Translations under genes and position numbers: made by a program | Shown: piece after piece, positions 56,077 through 64,000 of the stretch | How positions within the stretch are numbered: the first letter of the stretch is position 1 | Layout of the letters: each line of letters starts with the position of its first letter | From: Periconia sp. R9002 | Taxonomy: Eukaryota; Ascomycota; Dothideomycetes; Pleosporales; Periconiaceae | Direction: 5' to 3' | Length of the DNA stretch: 64,000 nucleotides | Assembly (NCBI GenBank): GCA_023627715.1 | Contig: JAMAHW010000089.1 | Span: forward strand, 123,281-187,280 | The notes under the pieces: generated by a model | What the model was told of the DNA's origin: nothing | What the model saw: only the letters and a program-made list of their open reading frames with translations | Databases searched by the model: none

Positions 56077-58511
56077 GGTGGTGACTGTGGGTATGGATGT
56101 GAGCGTCCCCTTGGGTGGCGAAGTGGGATTCGGGGGGTTTGGTGGTGGAAGATGGTGTTGCGCCGAGCGGAGGAAAGCCGCAAGTCAAGTCTCAGGGAGA
56201 GCTGCTGGGGGGGCAGGGGTGGAGGTGTGGATGCCTTGAGTTTGGGGGTGTTTGTCCGTTTCAGTGGAGGTCTGGGGAAAATGGCGAAGGCGAAAGCGAT
56301 GCGGTGCAAAAGGGGGATTGCGGGTGCGGCGGAGGGGGAGGGAGGTGAGGAGGCAGGCAGGCAGGTGAATAGGCGGTGGGAAGGCAAGTCGAAGGGGTGT
56401 GGGAAAGGGTAAGTTAGTGTGCAGAGCGGTGCAGAGCGGTGCGGTAGGTAGAGTAGGTAGTAGACTAAGTAGCACGGTGGTGGTGGCTTCCGATTCGCTT
56501 TCCGACCTTAGCGAGCAGGGGTTCTAGGGGTAAGCAGGGCCCTACGCTCGGGCGTGTGCCAAACAAAGGTCACCCTTCACACTCGACTGCTCAATCTCAT
56601 CAGCCTTTGCTGGCAGCGGCATCTCTTGTCACACGCTCACTCACCCTCACGCTCACGCTCACGTAACTATGTCCCAACGCGCCGGCAGTGCTGCGTGTGC
56701 TGTGCGGTGCGGTGCGGCTGATCCCGCGGGCTGGCAAACCCGGCAACAAACAAGCAGTTTTTTTTTCTTTTTTTCTTGGGCCAGGAACGACCAGAAAAGA
56801 GCGACCAAAAGGAACAAGCAGGCAAGTGGCAAAGGGCGGAAAGAGAGAGTAGTTGGTGCGGGCTGAGGCGGTGGACTGTCTTGTCTGACTCTGGGCGGAT
56901 GGATGGTGGCCCCTCGTTTCGAAAAGGGAAGCTTGGGACGCTGGCGGCTTGTCCTGTTGCCAGTGCAGCGATTCTGGTACTCGGATGGGGGACTCGAACA
57001 CGATCGGTCTCTTGCAGCCGGCCGACGTGCACGATACCGCCTGTGGTCGGGGCGAGGCGAGGCGAGGCGAGAGGTGGTAGTGGCTTGTGAGAGGGCCGGG
57101 GGGAGGTGGAGATGGAGATGGTAAAAGTAGGTACGGTACGGTTAGGTCAGGCAGAAAACCACAAACCAGAATGGATACGAGCACCAAAGGAAGGTTTTAT
57201 AAGTAACTTTGGGATGCTGTGCTTTCTTTCCCATCCAGCCACGGATCCGGGGAGACGTTATGCTTAAGTAGCGCCTCACCGCCTCGCAGCAGCTACTTAG
57301 CCATCGTCTGTCTATAGAGATTGTATGATGATGGATGGATGGGATGGGATGCAATGCTTAATCCTCCTATATGCAAGCTGCACCCACCGCCCATTCCATC
57401 TCCACGCCCAACGCCAGGACCGGGGTGCTTCCGCAGTTCGAACATCCTGGAGCCACTCATGGCCGTCTCCCTGTCTGCTCTGCACGCATCTCGCTGGATT
57501 GAGCGTTGCCATCTGTGCAACATACAGCATGCCTCCACCACCCGCCCCAGCCTGTCTGTGTTGTCACTCGGTGACTTGTCTAGCCAGCCTACTGTACATG
57601 TTTAGCATCGACTCGCTCTTCCACGGCCTGCAGGGCCAAGCAGCCATGTATCCTCCGGTCCTGAATCATCCACCCGTCCATTTGCTCGTGACATGTCAAA
57701 ACAACCGCAATATCCTTGAATGTTGGTGTGACCAAAGTCACGAACAGCCTTGGTCGTTGAATATCCCATCGACTTGGAGCCGGCCCATCGAGATTGTTCA
57801 TCTGCCCGAGTAAAAATGGAAATGGGTGCGTGAATGGCCTAGATCTCCGAGTCCACGATTCCCTGTCAACCGTCTCGCAGCTCCAGTGCCAATCACCACC
57901 TGCCGCCGTGCATATGGCAATACAAGTACCTACCTCCTGTCGCAATCATCTCCACCCGCAAATCTTCCCTCTCGCCCAATGACTCGACCGTCCTCGATGG
58001 ATGGCCACGCTCGTCGTCCGCCCACGTTGCCATTCGTTGTTCTCAGAGAGAGAAAACGCCGAACCATGGCGCCATTGGACCGTCGTCTGCATCTGTCAAC
58101 CGCTGCGCCGGTATGCAGCCATGTACATAATATAGATAGAGAGCCATTCCAGACTTTCATGAGAATGCACAACTCGTATCAAACCCGCACGCCAAAAACA
58201 TTGCTTTTGTACATACCTCAAGTGCTGCATGTCGTTGTGTCTGTTTTGTCTCACGGAAGAAAAAGATGGGTAGAGTGGCACGCTTTGACGCGATTGGCGC
58301 CCATCCGCGCTCGCTCGCCCTTTCCTTATTCATTTAAATCTATCAATGCCCTTTCATAAACACGCCACTAGCCCATCTCCACCATGCCTCGCCCTCACTC
58401 CACTCACTTCGTGCATATGCGTTTCTTCCCATCAGTGCACTGATCCGAAATCCCCTCCGGAATATGCCGCCGTGCCCAGATTGAACACGTCTTCATACTG
58501 GATGGGCAGGC
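56077..58511. other. 2.4-kb gene-free spacer
   Basis: Between divergent genes (acidic protein on minus, SNM1 on plus), so it includes two promoters. No frame looks like protein; the composition is skewed, with GGGCGAGGCGAGGC-type runs near 57047-57070 and purine/pyrimidine blocks. No RNA gene was recognised. Confidence 0.5.
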
Positions 58512-60604
58512 ATGTCCACTTTTGAAGGCATAGTCCAGGGTCAGTACAGTATACCTTCTCCACAGCTATCATCGCGACCTGGTCTAAACAATTGTCAAAG
58601 AGTTCCCACATATCCGCATCGACTACTTCAGGCACCAACCTGGGCATAAGGCGCCGCTGGCTTGCTTTCTCAGCCATGTCCACTCGGATCATCTGACGGG
58701 CCTGGAGTCGTTGCGGGCGCCTTTTGTGTACTGTTCGGCTGCTACGCGTGAGGTGAGACAAATCACCATCATCGATCGAGCATCGGTGTTAATTTCCATA
58801 GATACTTCTGCGGCTTGAAAAATATCACTACCGCGTCAACTTCTCTCGTGGAATTCTGGAAAGCCGCAATGTCACCTACGACCGTAGCATGCGAAAGCTG
58901 GCAAAGCCACTGCCACTCGATACGCCCACTACTATTGAGCTTGCGCCAGGTAACAAAATCCGTGTCACCCTAATCGATGCCAATCATTGTGTCGGTGCCG
59001 TCATGTTCCTGATCGAAGGTGACGGCAAGGCTATCCTTTACACTGGCGACATCCGGGCCGAAACGTGGTGGGTGAATAGCCTCGTGCAGAATCCGATCTT
59101 ACTGCCATACACGCTCGGACCCAAAACCCTTGATTGTATATATCTCGATACTACATTTGCGACCAAATCCACCCCTTATCGAGAGTTCCCCTCAAAGGCA
59201 GAAGGCATCAGAGAACTCCTGCAGAAAGTCAGTTTGTACCCCGATGACACCGTCTTCTACTTCCACTCGTGGACCTTCGGATATGAAAATGTGTGGATAG
59301 CCCTCTCAAACTTTCTCCAGTCAAGAATCCATTTGGATGACTACCGCGCGTGCATTTTCGGCTCTCTTTCCACTCTGGACAAGAAGTCTTTGCACACTAG
59401 CGGCCTCATAGTGCCGAGGGAAAATACCTACCTGCAAAAGTCTGGTCTGGAGATCCGCGAAGCCGCTGCATTATGCGGATTCAAGAATGGTAATCACATA
59501 CAATCTGGCTGCCTGACTTCGGACCACAATGTACGCATACATAGCTGTGAGCGTGGCATGGGATGCCCGGTGATGGACCCTAATCCGGATCGCATAAATC
59601 CCCAGATCGTTCACATCATCCCGATAGTAAATCGGATCGACAACACGGAGATCCTCGAAGTTGGCGCCGGTGGCGGCAATGGAGACTTGAATCAGAAAGA
59701 AGAGCTGGAAACAGGTGATGCGCTAGACATTGGGAAGTTGGCAGAGCTGTGTACCAAACTAATCAAGGATCCTGGGACACTTTCCAAAGTTCTTGCTCTC
59801 GTGAAACAAACACCGGATGAAGGCAATCTCACAATCGATCTCAGCATGGAGATTCAGAGAGAAGGTTCGGACAGCGAGCCCGAGATGACTTTTCCAAAAC
59901 TCGTTGCGGCCCTCACATCTCACGTTTCCAAACCCGACGACGCTACTACTCAACCTCACAATTCCATTCGCTTTCCCTACTCGCGCCACTCGTCCTACTC
60001 TGAACTTTGCACGCTTATAGAGGCTTTCAAGCCAAGAGACATTTTTCCTTGTACCGTAGATGAAGCCAATTGGGATCCCTCTGTTAGCATGCGGAATCTA
60101 TTTGGATCATGCTGCTCGGGGGACACATTTCGACACGACGTAGAGATGATGAGCTTGTATGGGGCGAGAATTGAGAAGAAGGCGAATTGCAAAAGAACAA
60201 GGGAGACTCAATCTAGTACACAGGACGATGAGGCGCAAAGCGCTACACCCACTAAGCCGAAGCGACAGAAAACAGACCCTGCGCAGGCGGTGGAGAGTGC
60301 GGAAGATTCAGATACTTTCCACACACCTATACAGCCCCGTTTGGAATCAACCGCGGTCGTGAAAGAAAATGCTGTTGCGCCCGTCTCCTCCCTCACTGCA
60401 ACAACTTCTTCAAACGAGCCCATCAACCCTAAACTAACGAGGTCGAAAGTTCTGGAGAAGAACGATCGCAATCGCACTCGAACTTACAACCGCCATCTCG
60501 CATACGAAGCCGCTCTCGGCCTTCGACTCACGTGGGCCGACTACGGTGGTCTTGTATCGACTCAACGAAAACCAGACATGGCGGAATATGAGTTGGAACT
60601 GTGA
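58512..60604 (+). CDS. SNM1/PSO2-family metallo-beta-lactamase DNA repair nuclease
   Basis: A beta-CASP nuclease of the interstrand cross-link repair family. Three exons: 58512-58539, 58601-58752 and 58802-60604 (660 aa); introns of 61 and 49 nt. The first two exons are essential, as they supply MSTFEGIVQEFPHIRIDYF and the metal motif SHVHSDHL (HxHxDH). Further metal ligands are in DANHCVGAVMF and YTGDIR. The beta-CASP insert follows (YLDTTFAT, VFYFHSWTFGYENVW). The DRMBL region ends with FPYSRHSSYSEL, FKPRDIFPCTVDE and CSGDTFRHD. The C-terminal 140 residues are disordered and charged, with KPKRQK as a possible nuclear signal. Expected role: processing of cross-linked or damaged DNA ends in the nucleus. 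The short first exon is easily missed by gene finders. Confidence 0.93.
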
Positions 60605-60907
60605 GGCTGTCTTTCGTGGTGGAATCTTCACAAATCATGCGATTTTTATGCACGTCCTAGATACCCAGTAAATTAATTTTTCATTGCATGCATGAGGCCT
60701 GCCGCGTTGTTACACAGATTACGAGATTCGTAATGTAGAGGAGAGTTTTTGCCCCACGTTGACTTGCGATGGCTCCGATAAATAGCGCGGGGCACCGCAT
60801 TCGGTCATTGATTGGGCCCATGTTGCTAGACTTTTTTTCTGCTACGACTCACTCCTCTTCTTCTTCATTGACTTTTCTTGTTCAATTACACATTAGAGTT
60901 GCCCGTC
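60605..60907. promoter_or_regulatory. HIS4 promoter region
   Basis: This 303-bp interval lies between SNM1 and HIS4, both on plus. A CGACTCA at 60845-60851 is one mismatch from the Gcn4/CpcA site TGACTCA; cross-pathway control of HIS genes is known in fungi, so this is a weak candidate. The last 60 bases are pyrimidine-rich. Confidence 0.4.
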
Positions 60908-63569
60908 ATGGCTCCCGCACTGCTCGCCGCCATTGACTTGGCCAACTATGGGCAAACCGCCACCCAAGGCCTGACCCCGCACCAATTGACCTATGTGAGC
61001 AATGTCTTCGCCCGCGTCACCCCCGAAACCATCGATCAAGCCCTATCCCACCTCCAACAATCCGTCGGTCGATACACCAACTACCTCGGAGCCACCCTGC
61101 TCACCACCGACCAAATTGTCTCCTTGCTGGATGCTGGGGCTACCAAAGTCTTCGTTTCGGCCGAACAACTCCAGCAGCTTCTAGCATTGAACATCGACCA
61201 GGACAGGATAGTCCTTTGTTTGCCCGGCCGCACCAGAGAGGAGAACATCAATGCGATCGCGGGAACCACGGTCGACGTATACTATCACGATGTGGTGGAT
61301 GTTGAAATTGTCGAGGCATGGTTGAAGGAGTACGGCACCGATCGGCCGGATGTTTTCATCTCCTTCGCCAACCCAAGCTTGGACAACGCACTCCTCGTAT
61401 CAAAATTGAAGGCAATTCCAGTCCTTCCCGCCTCCAGCCTTACTGTCGATACCCAAAAAGAACCAAACCTACTCAGCGTTTCCAAGATCATCATGGCCAA
61501 TGCGACGAGCGATCGTCCCGACGGCCTCTTCACCACCCTCGTTGTGGATGAGAGGAGAACGGCTCTTGGATTGGTATACAGCAATGAGGAGAGTGTGGCG
61601 GAAAGCTTGAGGACGGGACGTGGCGTGTACCACAGTCGCAAGCGGGGATTGTGGTACAAGGGCGAAAGTAGCGGGGATGTCCAGGAACTCATCTCGCTAT
61701 CCCTGGACTGCGATAGTGACTGTCTGCAATATGTGGTCCGTCAAAAAGGTAGAGGGTTCTGCCACCTCGCGACACCCACCTGTTTTGGTCAATATACCGG
61801 CCTTTCACGCCTTCAGAAGACCCTCCAGAGTCGGAAAGAGTCTGCGCCAGCCGGCTCTTATACCGCGCGCCTGTTCAATGACCCGCAATTGCTTCGCGCA
61901 AAGATTCTTGAAGAAGCCACCGAGCTCTGCGATGCAAACACGAAAGAGGAGATTGCATTCGAGGCTGCAGACGTTTTCTATTTTGCTCTTACCAAATGTA
62001 TCTCCGCGGGAGTTTCACTGGAAGATGTGGAGCGCAATCTTGACGCCAAGAGTATCAAAGTAAAGAGAAGGAAGGGCGATGCCAAACCTGCGTTCATTGG
62101 ACAGGGAGGCTCTACCAACGGTACCCAAACAGAAGCAGTCAAAGAAGCAGCGTCAATACCGAAGAGTAAAGACGATCCGGCCGGGACCAAGGATGGCCGG
62201 ATAGCGATGAAGCGATTGTTGACGGCAAACGAGACACCCCAGACGATACTCAAGGCATTGCAGAGACCTTCACAGCGCTCCAGCGACAAGATCATTGCGA
62301 TATGCAATCCCATCATCGAAGCAGTGAAGACCCGCGGCGACGCTGCAGTGTTGGAGTATACCCACAAGTTTGAGAAGGCGACTTCGCTGACTTCACCCGT
62401 GTTGAAAGCACCATTCCCAGAGTCGTTAATGACATTGAAGCCCGAAACCAAGCAAGCCATGGACATATCATTCGAAAATATCCGAAAGTTCCACGCGGCA
62501 CAAAAGGAAGAGAAGCCACTCATTGTCGAGACGATGCCTGGTGTTGTGTGCTCACGCTTTGCTCGGCCCATCGAGCGGGTGGGTCTTTACGTACCGGGAG
62601 GAACTGCCGTGCTGCCTTCAAGTGCTCTCATGCTTGGTGTTCCGGCATTAGTCGCAGGCTGCAAGAAGATTGTACTCGCAACGCCTCCTCGCGCAGACGG
62701 TTCCGTCACCCCCGAGGTTGTCTATGCTGCCCACAAGGTCGGCGCCGAAGCCATCGTGTTGGCCGGAGGCGCGCAGGCTGTAGCCGCCATGGCCTACGGA
62801 ACCGAAAGCATATCCAAAGTAGACAAGATCCTAGGACCAGGAAACCAGTTCGTCACAGCCGCCAAAATGATTGTCTCCAACGACACCAACGCCGGCGTAA
62901 GCATTGACATGCCGGCCGGGCCCAGCGAAGTCCTCGTCGTCGCCGACGCGTCCGCCAACCCAGCCTTCGTCGCGTCCGACCTCCTCAGCCAAGCCGAACA
63001 CGGCGTAGACTCGCAAGTCATTTGCATCGCCGTCGGTCTCAACGAGGCCCAACTCGCCGCCATCGAAGACGAGCTCCACGCCCAAGCTATGGCCCTCCCG
63101 CGCGTCGACATTGTCCGCGGTGCGATCGAGCACTCCATCACCCTCTCCGTCTCCACCATCGAAGAAGCCATGCAGCTCAGCAACGAATACGCGCCCGAAC
63201 ATCTCATCCTGCAAGTCCAGAACGCCGAAAAGGTCGTCGATCTCGTCGAGAACGCGGGCAGTGTTTTCATCGGCCAGTGGACCCCCGAAAGCGTGGGCGA
63301 CTACTCCGCCGGCGTCAACCACTCTCTCCGTAAGTCCTCTCCCTGCTCCCCTTCAATATCGGAATCAAACACTAATCCGTACAGCGACCTTCGGCTACGC
63401 CAAGCAGTACTCGGGCGTCAACCTGGGCTCCTACATCAAGCACATCACCAGCTCGAACCTCACGCGCGAGGGCCTCGCCGCCGTCGGTCCCGCCGTCATG
63501 GAATTGGCCCGCGTCGAGGAGCTCGAGGCGCATCGGCGCGCTGTTAGTTTGAGGTTGGGCGTTGCGTGA
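60908..63569 (+). CDS. HIS4: trifunctional histidine biosynthesis enzyme (HisI-HisE-HisD)
   Basis: Catalyses PR-AMP cyclohydrolase, PR-ATP pyrophosphohydrolase and histidinol dehydrogenase steps of histidine synthesis in the cytosol. Two exons: 60908-63329 and 63385-63569 (868 aa); the 55-nt intron has GTAAGT and CTAATCC. Residues 1-210 are the fungal N-terminal extension. The HisI domain at about 212-310 includes SRKRGLWYKGESSG and cysteines in LDCDSDCLQY. HisE at about 317-415 includes KILEEATELCDA. HisD from about 434 includes GLYVPGGTAVLPS, GPGNQFVTAAK near 642, DMPAGPSEVLV and QAEHGVDSQ. Order and length match yeast His4. ATG 60908 (MAPALLAAID) was preferred over an upstream frame start at 60878. 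Confidence 0.96.
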
Positions 63570-64000
63570 GGTGGGGGTAAAAGTAGTTATCCAAATGATT
63601 TCGCTTGAATAGATATGAGACTTTGACTCTTTTTTTTTTCTTTCCCCTGTTTCCGAAAAGCATAACTTACCAAAAACTTCAAAATAGCAAAACACTTGCA
63701 ATTACATAAGTTGAAAGTATCCAAGGCCCAGGCAAAAAAAAAAATAAGTTTACAGAGAGAAAATCAGAAAAACCAACCCAAAAAACCCAAAAAACCAAGA
63801 AATAAAGGAAAAAAAAACTAAACAAAAAGATTTTCCTCAAAATATCCATCCCCTTTTTCTGCTAAACCACGTTATATATATATTTTTTTTAAAAAAAAAA
63901 ACGCCCCCCCCTCCTCTTCTCTCTCTCTCTCCCCCCCACAAACACACACGTTTTGAACAGGAAAACCAAAGTGAAATCATCACCATTCCTCCTCCTTCAC
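63570..64000. other. HIS4 3' flank with homopolymers
   Basis: This 431-bp AT-rich tail to the window edge has several A, T and C homopolymers and a CT repeat near 63910-63935. It should hold the HIS4 3' UTR. No gene is seen. Confidence 0.6.

Noticed and set aside
56185..57187. Several long minus-strand Pro/Ser-rich frames in the 56-58 kb spacer
   Set aside because: Low-complexity Pro/Leu/Ser/Arg translations of skewed DNA, no domains and no credible splice structure.

Overview
The window is a stretch of nuclear chromosome from a filamentous ascomycete. The protein set (DOT1, Ada3, a three-domain HIS4-type enzyme, L-arabinitol dehydrogenase, a highly reducing polyketide synthase and a PTH11-like rhodopsin-domain protein), introns mostly of 46-140 nt with GT..AG ends and CTAAC/CTGAC-like branch points, and long gene-free spacers rich in homopolymers and microsatellites point to a Pezizomycotina species. 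A dothideomycete is my guess from the gene style, not a demonstrated placement. I rebuilt multi-exon genes by hand and checked that the exon lengths sum to whole codons.

Layout: a C2H2 transcription factor running off the left edge (1-2487, minus); a 3.7-kb gene-free stretch; a NYN-like/CCCH protein (minus) divergent from a TRAP-alpha/Irc22-like ER protein; an aprataxin (minus) divergent from a giant DExH RNA helicase; then an accessory block at 16.8-31.1 kb holding a dienelactone-hydrolase-type enzyme, a 2,313-aa highly reducing PKS, a small orphan ORF, a rhodopsin-domain membrane protein, a DUF4188/af470-like protein and a PLP-dependent alpha-oxoamine synthase. A 1,526-aa CorA-like membrane protein follows, then an intron-containing tRNA-Arg(ACG), DOT1, a 3.8-kb spacer with a large compound microsatellite, a GPI-anchored serine/threonine-rich proprotein, a 2.5-kb spacer with a 48-nt A tract and a SINE-like tRNA relic, L-arabinitol 4-dehydrogenase, a membrane RING E3 ligase, Ada3, an unidentified acidic protein, a PSO2/SNM1-type nuclease and HIS4.

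Most genes are housekeeping: DNA repair (aprataxin, SNM1), chromatin (DOT1, Ada3), translocon/ER, RNA helicase, histidine and pentose metabolism. The accessory block is the part most likely to hold something new. The PKS ends at its ACP with no thioesterase or reductase, has a decayed methyltransferase, and lies close to two enzyme types that could take a chain off a PKS: an alpha/beta hydrolase (3' ends 87 bp apart) and an alpha-oxoamine synthase, the class that releases fumonisin-type chains by decarboxylative condensation with an amino acid. A product joining these genes is inference only. No complete transposon, CRISPR array, rRNA or telomere repeat was seen.
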